From the NCBI RefSeq assembly GCF_013085255.1, contig NZ_JABFCX010000002.1:672501-736500 (forward strand): DNA of 64,000 nt, read 5' to 3'. The position numbers and the translations under genes are program-made. Shown in pieces: positions 8,389 to 18,300 of this stretch. The notes below the pieces were generated by a model. That model searched no databases. It saw only the letters and a program-made list of their open reading frames with translations, and was not told the DNA's origin. Position 1 is the first letter of the stretch. Every line of letters begins with the position of its first letter. Source of the DNA: Parvularcula mediterranea. GTDB lineage: Bacteria > Pseudomonadota > Alphaproteobacteria > Caulobacterales > Parvularculaceae.

Positions 8389-8958
8389 ATGAATATGTTT
8401 TACAGGACTTTTTCTTCTTTCGTCAGCCTGGCGCTGTCATCTTTCGCTTCGGCTAGTGCGGCAACTATCTGGGACGAAGCGATCGATGGTGACTTGGCCA
8501 GACTTCCGCCAGGTACCGACCTCGGTTCGATCACAGAACCAGGGTCCGTGATCGTCGGATCTCTCTCAGCGGGCCCTACCGGGACGCAGCCGGTCATCGA
8601 TGAATTTGACTTTTTTGCGTTCACGACGGACGGCTCCCTTGAAATTGCTATCACTTACGTCACTGGCACGGCGCAGGCCTTCAACAACGTCAGCTCGCTG
8701 GCAATCACCTTCCCGGCTTTCGGGCCACCTCTCCAGATCGTTCCGATCGGTCAGACCTTCGTTTATTCTCCATCGGACTTCGATTTCGCCAATTCGCTGA
8801 GCATCGGACTACTTCCGTTCGCGAACGCCGGTGATGCGGTGTATCGGGTGGAGTTTCGGCCTGAGACGCCGATTCCGGCACCAGGAGCCGCGCTCCTTCT
8901 TCTCAGCGGTCTTGCACTTACAACCGGCCGACGGCTGACAGCGAGACCGAAAAACTAG
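8389..8958 (+). CDS. Secreted protein with PEP-CTERM-like tail
   Basis: A 189-residue exported protein. Signal peptide about 1-25 (ends A-S-A-A). The body is rich in Ser, Thr, Phe and Gly and predicted to be beta-rich, resembling bacterial pre-peptidase or PEP-CTERM surface proteins. The C-terminus has I-P-A-P-G-A-A-L-L-L-L-S-G-L-A followed by an Arg-rich end, the layout of a VPxPA/PEP-CTERM exosortase sorting signal. No exosortase gene is in the window. It ends four bases inside a convergent gene. Binding partner and function unknown. Confidence 0.75.
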   Translation: MNMFYRTFSSFVSLALSSFASASAATIWDEAIDGDLARLPPGTDLGSITEPGSVIVGSLSAGPTGTQPVIDEFDFFAFTTDGSLEIAITYVTGTAQAFNNVSSLAITFPAFGPPLQIVPIGQTFVYSPSDFDFANSLSIGLLPFANAGDAVYRVEFRPETPIPAPGAALLLLSGLALTTGRRLTARPKN

Positions 8959-9752
8959 CGCTCGGCGCCGCCTTCTCCCGCCTTGTCTTCTGTCAGCTGC
9001 TGGAGGCCGCCTTTCCGGCCCTCGCACTCGGGGCGGTCGAGGAGGCATCTCAGATGCTCACGAACGTTCCGTACGGCGAGCATTTCGGCCTCGCGCTCGA
9101 CGGAGAAGTCTTCGGAGAGTTCGATCTGGTTGAAGAAGGCCACGAGGGCGCGATTGTCCGATCTCAGGCCTTCGAGGTCGTAGCTCTTCCCGAGCGCGAT
9201 CCCCTCGCCGTTCGCTTCGCCTGCGAGGATCGCGTGCTGGTCCGAAAAGGGCTGCGCACCGAGGAGCGCTGACCTCAGCGCGTCCGCCCGCGCCGCGACC
9301 TGTTCGTGGGTCGCCATCTGGCGCTGGAGAAGGCCCCGCAGCTCCTGATCGCGGATAATCGGCATACGGCCCGTCGAGATGAGTTCGTCATAGGTCCCCG
9401 TGAGGACCGCGGGCCTTGGCAGGTCGCCTGACTGCACCAGCGCATCGACCGTGCGCTTGCGCTCCTCGGGGGTCAGCGCCTCTCCCGAAAGGAGGCGCTC
9501 CAGCGCCTTCCTGCCCTGGTCCCGCCTGTACCACATGCGCTCGAGCACTTCCTTGAGGGCGCCGTGATTGGCCTCTGCGTCTTCGAGAAGCCTTGCGAGA
9601 TATTCCGTCTCGTCTTCGCGGTTCTGCACCTCGTCGCGCCATGCGTCGATCCGCAGGCCAATGAGGATACCTGCGATGACGACGAGAAGGTCGAGGCCAA
9701 CGCCGAGCCAGTTCTGCGTCTTCCAATGGCGCAGGATACGGCGGACCAGCAT
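8955..9752 (-). CDS. DUF6090-like single-pass membrane protein
   Basis: A 265-residue protein with one N-terminal membrane helix at about 15-33 (WLGVGLDLLVVIAGILIGL), preceded by a basic stretch, and a long Glu/Arg-rich helical region after it. The sequence R-I-D-A-W-R-D-E immediately after the helix is typical of the uncharacterised DUF6090-type family. The soluble part probably faces the periplasm and may be coiled coil. Trigger factor lies 73 bases upstream in the transcript direction with no overlap. Function is unknown; the family call is tentative. Confidence 0.7.
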   Translation of the reverse strand: MLVRRILRHWKTQNWLGVGLDLLVVIAGILIGLRIDAWRDEVQNREDETEYLARLLEDAEANHGALKEVLERMWYRRDQGRKALERLLSGEALTPEERKRTVDALVQSGDLPRPAVLTGTYDELISTGRMPIIRDQELRGLLQRQMATHEQVAARADALRSALLGAQPFSDQHAILAGEANGEGIALGKSYDLEGLRSDNRALVAFFNQIELSEDFSVEREAEMLAVRNVREHLRCLLDRPECEGRKGGLQQLTEDKAGEGGAER

Positions 9753-9825
9753 TTTGGGCGCTCCTTAGAGAAAAGGCGCCGGACGTTCCCGCCCAGCGCC
9801 TTTCATTGTTCCGATGACGGAGGGC

Positions 9826-11151
9826 TTACTCGTCGCCCGGCTCCGCCATGAGTTCGTCCTTGGACACCGTTTTCTCGGTGACGTCGGCTTTCTCAATGAG
9901 GTGATCGACGACCTTCTCTTCGAAGAGCGGTGCACGGAACTGAGCGAGCAGTTCAGGGCGCTCCTGGATCATCTGGAAGAGCTGCTGAGGCTGCATGCCC
10001 ATCTGCATGGCCTGCATCTGGATCGAGCGGGTCAGCTCGTCCTGCGGGACATCGACGTTTGATTCCTTGCCGATCTCGGCGAGGAGGAGACCGAGTCGCA
10101 CGCGGCGCGCGGCGATCTTCTCGTAGTCAGCCTTGAGGTCGTCTTCCGACTTTTCCTTGTCCTCTTCGTCGAGCTCGGCCGACTGGACCTGTTGCCAGAT
10201 CTGCTCGAACTCGGCCTTCACCATGCCTGGGGGCAGATCGAAGTCGTGCTTCTCGTCGAGATAGTCGAGGAGCTCACGCTTCATGTGGAGGCGGGACTGG
10301 CTGTCGTAGCGGCCCTGGATCATCTCTTTGACGCGGGCTTTCAGCGCATCGAGGTCGTCCATGCCGAGCTGCTTGGCGAGATCGTCGTTGATCTCCGCGT
10401 CCTGCGGCTCTTGGTTGGCTTTGATCGTGACTTCGAACTCAGCCTCTTTGCCTGCGAGGTGCGCGGCCTGGTAGTCCTCAGGGAAGGTCACGGTGATGAC
10501 CTTCTCTTCGTCCTTCTTGGCGCCGACAAGTTGCTCTTCGAAGCCAGGGATGAACTGGCCGGAGCCGATCACCAGCTCGGCGGCCTCGCCCGAGCCGCCT
10601 TCGAAGTACTCGCCGTCGACCTTGCCCTTGAAGTCGATCGTGACCTTGTGGCCGTCCTTGACGTTCCGGTTCTTCGGAAGATCCTTGTACGTCTTGTTCT
10701 GGTCAGCGAGCTGCTTGAGCTCTTCCTCGATCTCCTCGTCGGCGATCTCGGCAACCATCTTCTCGAGCTTGATGGCGTCGAGGCCCTGGGGCTCGATCTC
10801 AGGAAGCACTTCGACGTGCATGTGGTATTCGAGGTCGGCCTTGCCGTCGACAACCTCGTCGAGGAGGCCGTCCTTCATGTGCGGATGCGGCTGCATCGCA
10901 GGCTGGACGTCCTTGAGCGCTTCGGCCTGGGCCGCCTGCATCTCTTCCTGGATCAGCTCGCCCATGAGGTTCTTGCCGTAAAGCTTCTTGAGGAAGCTGG
11001 TCGGCGCCTTGCCTGGGCGGAAGCCTTTCAGGTGAACCTGCGGCTTGATCTCTTCGAGCTTGGCGTTGAGCCGCTCCGAAAGGTGAGCCTGCGGGATGAC
11101 GACGTTATATTCGCGGCTCAGGCCTTCGTTCTTGGTCTCGGTGACTTGCAT
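9826..11151 (-). CDS. tig: Trigger factor
   Basis: A 441-residue ribosome-associated chaperone and peptidyl-prolyl isomerase. The N-terminal ribosome-binding domain carries the G-F-R-P-G-K-A-P signature near residues 43-50; an FKBP-type PPIase domain spans about 150-240 (with D-F-x-G and F-P-E-D-Y); the C-terminal helical arms complete the usual length. ATG at 11151 fits homologues; an upstream ATG at 11178 would add nine residues without similarity. In many alphaproteobacteria tig precedes clpP, but here the downstream gene is an unrelated membrane protein. Confidence 0.95.
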   Translation of the reverse strand: MQVTETKNEGLSREYNVVIPQAHLSERLNAKLEEIKPQVHLKGFRPGKAPTSFLKKLYGKNLMGELIQEEMQAAQAEALKDVQPAMQPHPHMKDGLLDEVVDGKADLEYHMHVEVLPEIEPQGLDAIKLEKMVAEIADEEIEEELKQLADQNKTYKDLPKNRNVKDGHKVTIDFKGKVDGEYFEGGSGEAAELVIGSGQFIPGFEEQLVGAKKDEEKVITVTFPEDYQAAHLAGKEAEFEVTIKANQEPQDAEINDDLAKQLGMDDLDALKARVKEMIQGRYDSQSRLHMKRELLDYLDEKHDFDLPPGMVKAEFEQIWQQVQSAELDEEDKEKSEDDLKADYEKIAARRVRLGLLLAEIGKESNVDVPQDELTRSIQMQAMQMGMQPQQLFQMIQERPELLAQFRAPLFEEKVVDHLIEKADVTEKTVSKDELMAEPGDE

Positions 11152-11365
11152 CTCGTTTCCGTTCCGGTGCCCGTTCATGCAGGCGCGTGTGATCCATGGC
11201 GCCGGGCCCTCCCGGCGGAAGCGGAGCGCCTAGAGCGGAAAGACGCTCTTTTCAATGGGGCGCTTGTCGATTGCTTGGGTTGCAGGGGTCAGGGCCGCAG
11301 CGCGCAGCTTGACTCACTGTGTCGCGATCGTGAATCATTAACGGTACGCAGTTGGGGTCAGGGCC

Positions 11366-12226
11366 ATGCGGGACATCGTCAAGTTCGTCAGGATCGCCTT
11401 CCTGATGCTGCTCTTCGCCGGTGGCTGGCTCCTGGGCGACCGGTTTGGCGTCCCACAGGTGGTCCGCGATCAGACCGACATCGTCTGGGGACAGGCGGTC
11501 TCCGGTGGCCAGAGAGCTTGGGCAAACTCAGAAGACATCATTCGCGAGCGGCTCAACGAAGCCGCAGCGTTCGACTTCGACGTCGACCTGCCTGAGCTCC
11601 CCTCCTCAATCAGTGCCGAGGATATCTCCATCGTTGTGACGCGCCCTGAGGTGACCCCGGCAATCAACCCCTCAGCTCCTAAGACCGTCGCAGAGAGTGG
11701 CGCGATGAGCCTTGTGAGGCTGTGCAAGGGGATGAGCATCTCGAACGCACCAAGAGCCGGGAGCGATCTCGTGGTGCAGGGCCTTGCCGAGCGGCGGGTC
11801 ATCAATGGCGTCGCGATCCGCACCGTCCCGGTCTCAGAAGGCTGCATCAGCTCAGGCCATGGCCCGCGCAGCGGTAAGACCCACCGCGGCGTCGATTTCC
11901 ACCATCCCTCAGGATCGACAGTTATGGCGGCGGCTTCAGGCAAGATTGTCGAGGCGGGATATCGCGACGACTTCGGCAACTACGTGATCCTCGACCACGG
12001 CAAGGGCGTCTACACGCGCTACGCCCACCTCGCGTCGTTCAGCTCAGGCATCAAAGCGGGACGTTCTGTGAAAGATGGCCAGGCGCTTGGCAGGATGGGA
12101 AATACGGCTGGCTACCCCATGCCGATCCACCTGCACTACGAGCTGCTGACAGGCGACTATGAGACCTCGAAGAAAAGCTTCGGCCTCAAGGACGCGAACC
12201 CGTTCACGGCAGGCAGCAGCGCCTGA
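11366..12226 (+). CDS. M23 (LytM) peptidase-like protein
   Basis: A 286-residue protein with a membrane or signal segment at about 8-24 and a C-terminal M23 domain from about 160. The zinc ligands of the family are present: H173 and D177 in THRGVDFHH, and the H255-x-H257 motif in IHLHYE, so it should be an active peptidoglycan endopeptidase rather than an EnvC-like inactive activator. It acts in the periplasm. It stands alone, 214 bases after the divergent trigger factor start. A very stable inverted repeat follows the stop. Confidence 0.88.
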   Translation: MRDIVKFVRIAFLMLLFAGGWLLGDRFGVPQVVRDQTDIVWGQAVSGGQRAWANSEDIIRERLNEAAAFDFDVDLPELPSSISAEDISIVVTRPEVTPAINPSAPKTVAESGAMSLVRLCKGMSISNAPRAGSDLVVQGLAERRVINGVAIRTVPVSEGCISSGHGPRSGKTHRGVDFHHPSGSTVMAAASGKIVEAGYRDDFGNYVILDHGKGVYTRYAHLASFSSGIKAGRSVKDGQALGRMGNTAGYPMPIHLHYELLTGDYETSKKSFGLKDANPFTAGSSA

Positions 12227-12266
12227 GGGCATCTGCCTTTTTCATGGCTGACTGAAGAGCGTGGGG

Positions 12267-12302
12267 TGCTCCGTGCGGGTGCTAGGGTTCCCGCACGGAG
12301 CA
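12267..12302. repeat. 13-bp perfect inverted repeat
   Basis: TGCTCCGTGCGGG and its exact complement flank a 10-base loop, forming a very stable hairpin 40 bases past the M23 stop. A short CTTTTTC lies before it but no T-run follows, so it is not a standard intrinsic terminator. It may stop transcription with Rho, act as a roadblock, or be a fragment of a dispersed repeat. It sits in the 398-base gap before the GH3 gene. Confidence 0.6.
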
Positions 12303-12418
12303 ATCGTGCTGCCCGCAGGGAGTTGCGGGAACACGGAAACGGACATGAGCAGGAATGCCTTTGGGAAGGAGGAGGCGCAGACCGTTCTTCTCCCGACGTC
12401 CTGAGACTGACATCCCTG

Positions 12419-12434
12419 TTGACTACGTTGTCAA
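12419..12434. promoter_or_regulatory. LacI-like operator, GH3 promoter, site 1
   Basis: TTGACTACGTTGTCAA is a 16-base palindrome with one mismatched pair and a central CG, the form of LacI-family operators. It lies about 190 bases before the GH3 start. A second related site lies 36 bases downstream, centre to centre. The regulator is inferred, possibly the LacI protein at 25.9 kb. Confidence 0.5.
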
Positions 12435-12454
12435 ATGTGGCACGTAGACGCTTA

Positions 12455-12470
12455 TTGTCATCGTTGTCAA
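12455..12470. promoter_or_regulatory. LacI-like operator, GH3 promoter, site 2
   Basis: TTGTCATCGTTGTCAA shares the GTTGTCAA half with site 1 and is a weaker palindrome (six of eight pairs). The AT-rich CAATATTTTCC follows it. Paired sites suggest looping or cooperative binding. Confidence 0.42.
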
Positions 12471-12624
12471 TATTTTCCGGCACTGTGCCCCACAGTTGGT
12501 GAGAGCACCGACCGGGATTAGTGCAGGGATGGCGCGACACCGCGAGAGAGAAGCAGCGCATGCGCTTTCAAGTGGCCTCAAGAGGACGAGCCGAGAAACG
12601 CAGCCGCAGGGAAAGGGAACTCAA

Positions 12625-15177
12625 ATGATCAAACGTACGAACTGGATGGGCCCATCGTTCATTGCCCTGACCGTAGGTCTTGCGGCCTGCGGCGGCGGTG
12701 ATGCGCCAGAGGCTACGGCTCCGAGCGCCGGTGAACCGACCGCTGTCGCCGAAACGGGCGCAGCGCCGGCTCCCGCCGAAGCGGTCATCAATCCAGAGAA
12801 CTGGCCGAAGGTCGAGACCCCGGCTCTGAACCCAGTGGTTGAGCGCCGCGTGGATGAGCTCCTCTCGAAGCTCACCCTCGAGCAGAAAGTCGGTCAGGTG
12901 ATCCAGGCCGATTCAAGCGATATCACTCCTGAGGAGGTCAAGAAGTACCGCCTCGGATCCGTTCTCTCCGGCGGCAACTCGGCTCCTGGTCCCCTCCCCT
13001 ATGCTGATACGGCGACGTGGCTCGCAGCTGCCGACGCTTATTGGGAGGCCTCCGTTGATGGCGAGGGCGTCGAGGTCGCCATCCCGATCATGTGGGGCAT
13101 CGACGCTGTCCACGGCCACGCGAACCTGCGCGGCGCCACCGTCTTCCCGCATAATATTGGCCTCGGCGCTGCCAACAACCCTGACTTGATCGAAGAGATC
13201 GCCGCGGTCACGGCACGCGAGCTGACCGTCTCCGGCCACGACTGGACCTTCGCACCGACCCTCGCCGTCCCGCAGGACGACCGCTGGGGCCGCACCTATG
13301 AGGGCTTCTCCGAAGACCCCTCGATTGTTGCATCCTATGGCGACCGCATCGTGATCGGCCTTCAGGGCCGGTTCGGCTCGGACGAGTTCATGGGGGATGG
13401 CCACGTCATCTCTTCGGCGAAGCACTTCCTCGGCGATGGCGGCACGAAAGACGGCATCGACCAGGGCGACGCCATCATCAGCGAAGAAGAACTGCGCGAC
13501 ATCCACAATGCCGGCTACGTCACTTCGGTGCAGGCTGGCGTTCAGACCGTCATGGCGAGCTTCTCCGCATGGCAGGGCCAGCGCATGCACGGCCAGAAAG
13601 AGCTCCTCACCGACGTTCTCAAAGGCCGGATGGACTTTAAGGGCTTCGTCATCGGTGACTGGAACGGTCACGCGCTGATCCCGGGCTGCACGAGCGAGGA
13701 TTGCCCCCAGTCGCTCAATGCCGGCCTCGACATGTACATGGCGCCTGACAGCTGGCGCTATCTCTATGAGAGCACCCTGCGCCATGTGCAGGAGGGCACG
13801 ATCCCCATGGAGCGCCTCGACGATGCGGTCCGCCGTATCCTGCGGGTGAAGGTCCAGTCTGGCATCATGGACAAGCCCCGGCCCTCTGAACGACCGAACG
13901 CAGGGGACGAAAGCGTTCTCGCATCGGCAGAACACCGCGAGGTCGCAAGACGCGCCGTACGCGAGTCTCTCGTCCTGATGAAAAACGAGAACCAGACGCT
14001 TCCCCTTGATGCCTCCAAGACGATCCTCGTCGTTGGCGACGGTGCCGACAGCATCTCCAAGGTCTCAGGCGGCTGGACACTGAGCTGGCAGGGCGGCGGC
14101 TACCCGAACTCGGAATTCCCGAACGGACAGTCGATCCTCGATGCCATGGAAGAAGCGGTCGAGGCCGCGGGCGGCGAGCTCATCTTCTCCGCTGACGGCT
14201 CTTACGATGGCGAGGCCGACGCGGTCGTCGCGATCTACGGCGAAGATCCGTATGCCGAGTTCCAAGGCGACAGGCAGGATGTCGACTTCGAGCCAAACGG
14301 TTTCGACACAGGCCTCCTCCAGACCTATCGTGACCGGGGTCTGCCAGTCGTATCGGTCTTCCTCTCGGGTCGTCCGCTCTGGACCAACCCGGAGATGAAC
14401 GACTCCTCCGCATTCGTCGCAGCGTGGCTGCCGGGCTCGGAAGGCGGCGGTGTCTCCGACATGATCTTCCGGAGCGACGACAGCTTCGAGTTCACCGGAC
14501 GTCTCAGCTATTCATGGCCGGCGCTTGCGACCCAAACGACGGTCAATGTGGGCGGCGATGAGACCCCCCTCTTCCCCGTGGGCTACGGTCTTTCCTACGG
14601 CGACAGCGCAGAGCCTGTGATCCTGAGCGAGGAATCAGGCCTGACCGATGCGGCAACGGCTGCGAAGGGCGAGTTCTTCGTCCGCGGCGAATTCCGCCAG
14701 CCCTGGCAGCTCTACCGCGACGGCACGCCGGTCGACGCGGTTCCGTTCAGCGACGACGTGGTTGCTGCACGGACGGTGGATGGAGAGGCTCAGGAAGACT
14801 CCCTGGCGTTCCGCTTCTCGGGCGCTGGCGATGTCGCCATCGGATCGGGCTACGGCCATGACTTCTCTCGCGAGAGCAATGGCGCGCTGGAGCTTGTCTT
14901 CCGTGCACGCATCCTCTCCGGCCCTGAGGACGTCACGGTCGGGATGGGTTGCCATCAGGACGACTGCACGGCCTTCGGCACCATGACCCTCGATGAGGAA
15001 TGGTCAGAGTACCGCATGGCCCTGTCCTGTTTCGCTGGGGACGGCGTCGACATGACGAGCTTCAACCGTGCCCTGATCATCCGGGGTGCTGAGGGCCAGG
15101 AGGTCGCCGTCGGCAATGTCCGTCTGACCTCGGATGATGACGGTCAGGCCGACTGCCCGGCTGGCCTCGGCGACTGA
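12625..15177 (+). CDS. GH3 beta-glycosidase lipoprotein
   Basis: An 850-residue exported glycoside hydrolase family 3 enzyme. Lipobox L-A-A-C at C22 anchors it to a membrane. The N-terminal TIM barrel and the following alpha/beta sandwich are complete, with K-H-F-L-G-D-G and nucleophile D345 in GFVIGDWNGH. A C-terminal domain of about 190 residues (about 660-850) resembles the beta-sandwich seen in ExoP-type exo-1,3/1,4-beta-glucanases. It probably releases glucose or xylose from beta-linked oligomers for import. Start is ATG at 12625 with GGGAAAGGGAAC upstream. Two LacI-like palindromes precede it, a strong terminator follows it, and a TonB receptor is convergent with it. Confidence 0.92.
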   Translation: MIKRTNWMGPSFIALTVGLAACGGGDAPEATAPSAGEPTAVAETGAAPAPAEAVINPENWPKVETPALNPVVERRVDELLSKLTLEQKVGQVIQADSSDITPEEVKKYRLGSVLSGGNSAPGPLPYADTATWLAAADAYWEASVDGEGVEVAIPIMWGIDAVHGHANLRGATVFPHNIGLGAANNPDLIEEIAAVTARELTVSGHDWTFAPTLAVPQDDRWGRTYEGFSEDPSIVASYGDRIVIGLQGRFGSDEFMGDGHVISSAKHFLGDGGTKDGIDQGDAIISEEELRDIHNAGYVTSVQAGVQTVMASFSAWQGQRMHGQKELLTDVLKGRMDFKGFVIGDWNGHALIPGCTSEDCPQSLNAGLDMYMAPDSWRYLYESTLRHVQEGTIPMERLDDAVRRILRVKVQSGIMDKPRPSERPNAGDESVLASAEHREVARRAVRESLVLMKNENQTLPLDASKTILVVGDGADSISKVSGGWTLSWQGGGYPNSEFPNGQSILDAMEEAVEAAGGELIFSADGSYDGEADAVVAIYGEDPYAEFQGDRQDVDFEPNGFDTGLLQTYRDRGLPVVSVFLSGRPLWTNPEMNDSSAFVAAWLPGSEGGGVSDMIFRSDDSFEFTGRLSYSWPALATQTTVNVGGDETPLFPVGYGLSYGDSAEPVILSEESGLTDAATAAKGEFFVRGEFRQPWQLYRDGTPVDAVPFSDDVVAARTVDGEAQEDSLAFRFSGAGDVAIGSGYGHDFSRESNGALELVFRARILSGPEDVTVGMGCHQDDCTAFGTMTLDEEWSEYRMALSCFAGDGVDMTSFNRALIIRGAEGQEVAVGNVRLTSDDDGQADCPAGLGD

Positions 15178-15201
15178 CGCCACTTCCATAGAACCCACAG
15201 A

Positions 15202-15231
15202 GGCCGCAGCGTTTCCGCTGCGGCCTTTTTT
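15202..15231 (+). terminator. Intrinsic terminator of the GH3 gene
   Basis: A perfect 10-bp stem GGCCGCAGCG / CGCTGCGGCC with a TTTC loop is followed by six T. It lies 25 bases after the GH3 stop. Confidence 0.92.
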
Positions 15232-15271
15232 ACTGCCCGGCATTCACCCGACTACGGACGATCCGCCCACG

Positions 15272-15300
15272 AAAAAAGGGGAGGCCGCAAGGCCTCCCCT
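15272..15300 (-). terminator. Intrinsic terminator of the TonB receptor
   Basis: On the reverse strand AGGGGAGGCC / GGCCTCCCCT forms a 10-bp stem with a four-base loop, followed by six T. It lies 29 bases beyond the receptor stop, facing the GH3 terminator. Confidence 0.9.
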
Positions 15301-15328
15301 TCTCCTTTTGAGCAGTACCAGCCCGCTC

Positions 15329-18300
15329 TTAGAAGAACGAGTACCGGACGCCGACTTCGAAGCGGCGGTCGTTGGTGAAGACCGAGCGGCCGAAGCGCTG
15401 GCCTTCCTGGTCGATCTGCTGGAACGCGACAGCTTTGGTATCCAGGAGGTTTGCACCGAGGATACGGAACTGAAGGTTGTCCGTCAGGTCGTAACGGAGC
15501 GACGCATCGAGGAAGCCGATGTCATCCTGGATGATCGGGTTACCCGTGATGAAGTCGCGGTACGAGCTGAAGTACTCCGAACGCCAGTTGTAGGCGAGAC
15601 GGGCTTCGAACTTGTCGGTCTGGTAGAGGCCGACGAGGTTGTAGTTGTGCTCGGAGAGACCAAGGAGGTCCTGCACACCCCAACGGAAGACCGTCAGGAA
15701 GCCTTCAACACCGTCACCGTCAGCATCTTCCAGAGCCGGAAGCGGCTCGGTTTCAGACTGGAGGTAGGTGTAGTTGGCCTGCACACCGAAGTTCGACCAG
15801 TAGCCCGGCAGCTCGGTGAAGAACTGCTGGAAGGCAACTTCGACACCCGAGACCGAACCGTCGTTGAGGTTCGTCTCGCCGCGGAAGTCGAGGCCGATGT
15901 CCATGCCGTCAAGGTTCACGACACCGAGGTTCTCTTCACCGAAGACGATAATGTTCTCGAGTTCCTTGTGGAAGAACGCGACCGAGAACTGGCCGTCTTC
16001 ACCGAAGTAGTACTCGTAGGACAGGTCGAAGTTCAGCGATTCGATCGGCTGAAGGTTCGGGTTGCCACCATTGATGATGATGGTGCCCTGCGACTCGATG
16101 TTGGCGACCGCCATCGGATCGTTCGGGTCAGGCGTGAAGACCAGCGGAGCGAATGCACCGCCGCCTGCGTTGAGGCTGGCGATGTTCGGCGGCGTGATCG
16201 ACTCGCTGATGCCGAGGCGGATCAGCATCTCGTCGTTAAGACCCCATTTGAGGTTCAGCGACGGCAGGTAGTACTCATAGTCACGCTCGGTGACCGAGAG
16301 TGCATCGCCGTTCGCCATGAACGCTGCCAGTTCCGGAAGGAACGATGCCGGTTGGGCATCGAGGTTCTGGAAGTCGACGACGCCGTTGCTCAGGATGTCC
16401 GTCCGGGTATAGCGAACACCGAAGTTGCCATCGAGCGTCATGCCGTTGGCGAACTCGCTTGCGATGTCGAAGCGAACATAAGCGTTGGTGGTTTCTTCCG
16501 TAACCGAACCATCTGCGCCGCGACCGGCAAAGTCCGTGACGCCATTGCGGCGAAGCGGGTTCCAGTCAGGAGCAAACGTGCCTGGGGTGTTGATGAGCGG
16601 CTCATTGTCAACAAAGGCGACGAAGTCGTCATAGTTGTTGAGAAGCTCGGCGCTCGGGAACACGACGCCCGTGTTCTCGCCCTGGAAGACACCGCCACGC
16701 TGGAAGTTGCTGAAGTCGACGAACTCAGAAGCGTTGTCGACGGCAGTGATGTTGCCAAACGGCAGGTAGCCGCCAGCCCACGGAGGAGCGATACCAGCCC
16801 AGTTCAGGCCAGCCTGACGGTTGTTCTGCTTACGCTCAGCACGGCGGACGCCGAACTTCACCGACTCGAACCAGCTGTCGTTGTCGAACTCATAGGTCGC
16901 GTCACCGCGCCATGCGAAGAGCTCGCCATCGTTCTCCTGGAACTCGTCTGCTGCGAAGAGCAGGAACGAGGTTGCCGGGTCTGCGAGCGACGTCGGCGGA
17001 ACGCCATTGCCACCGCGGACAGCCCATTCCTGGACCTGCATCGAGTCATCGAGGAACAGACGGACCTCGGGGTTCTCGATGTCGGAGAAGTCGAACTCGT
17101 AGTCCGCGAAGACATTCGTACCAGCCCAGAGGCGGTCGAGCGTAGCCGTAGCTTCGGTGTAGTGCGCGTCAAACTCGAGGAAGAGGTTGTCGGTCGCACG
17201 CCACTTATAGTTGGCGCTGAGGTCCGAGGTCACCGAGTTACGGGTCTCGCGAACGGCAAGGCCAGAGAACGGAGTGCCGAGCGTACCATCGGTACCGAGC
17301 CAGTCACGCAGGCCGTTGGAGACCGTACCGGCTTCGAAGAGGCCACCGTCAACCGGGACGAGCGTCTCACACGAGCCCGGACCGCCATTGGCGCCTTCGT
17401 TGTTGCCGTTACACTGGGGCAGGCCCGAGGACGTGAACGGGGTGATGTTGTAGTCGGTGCCGAGGAATTCCCAGTTCTGCCACGACTCACCGTCGGTGAA
17501 CCACTCGAAGGTGCGCTCGCTGGAGGCCGTGTCGTTTTCGGCACGGATGTACTTGACCGTCAGCTCACGGGTCGAGTCAGGCGAACGCCACTGACCAGCG
17601 ACGTAGATCGAATCGCGCTCGCGCTCGAAGTCGACGTCACGAGCCTGGAAGCCGCCGGGAAGGCCGATGGTGCTCATGTTGTTCGGATCCGGGTGCGCGA
17701 CCGGAACCACTTGACCGTACTGGAAGCCGTTGATCTTCGAGTTGAGCTCGGAGGTCGAGAACATGCCCAGGAGACCCCAGTCGCCTGCGTCCGTGCTCCA
17801 GCGGTTGCCGAGAACGACGCTGCCGCCCGGTGCCCACTCTTCTGCGAGGTCAGTGTAGGTGGCTTCGCCAACGACAACGGCAACAGGGCCGGAATTGTCG
17901 AAGGGCTCGAGGGTGCGGAGGTTCACCGTACCGGCGATACCGCCTTCGATCATGTCGGCCGATTGCGACTTGTAGACGTCGACCGAGCCGATCAGTTCCG
18001 GCGGGATCGAAGCCCACTCGAGAGCACGACCACCGTTCGCGGAGAACGCGTCACGGCCGTTGAACTCGGAACGAACGTACTGGAGACCACGGACGATGTT
18101 GCCGGAGCCTTCAGGGCTCGGGAAGTCGCCGTCGGAGCCGCCAAGCTCAAAGCGCTGAACCACGACACCCGGGACACGGGCGAGGGCTTCAGCAACCGAG
18201 AGGTCGGGCAGCTGGGTGACGTCCGATGCCGTGATCGAGTCGACCGCGACGTCGGAATTCTTTTTCGTGTCACGTGCGGTACGCAGCGACTGGCGGATGC

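Noticed and set aside
8389-8958. An exosortase locus around the PEP-CTERM-like protein
   Set aside because: No exosortase or associated genes lie in the window; the protein appears alone.
10192-11595. A 467-codon + strand frame opposite trigger factor
   Set aside because: Leu/Val-rich antisense reading that also overlaps the start of the M23 gene in another frame.
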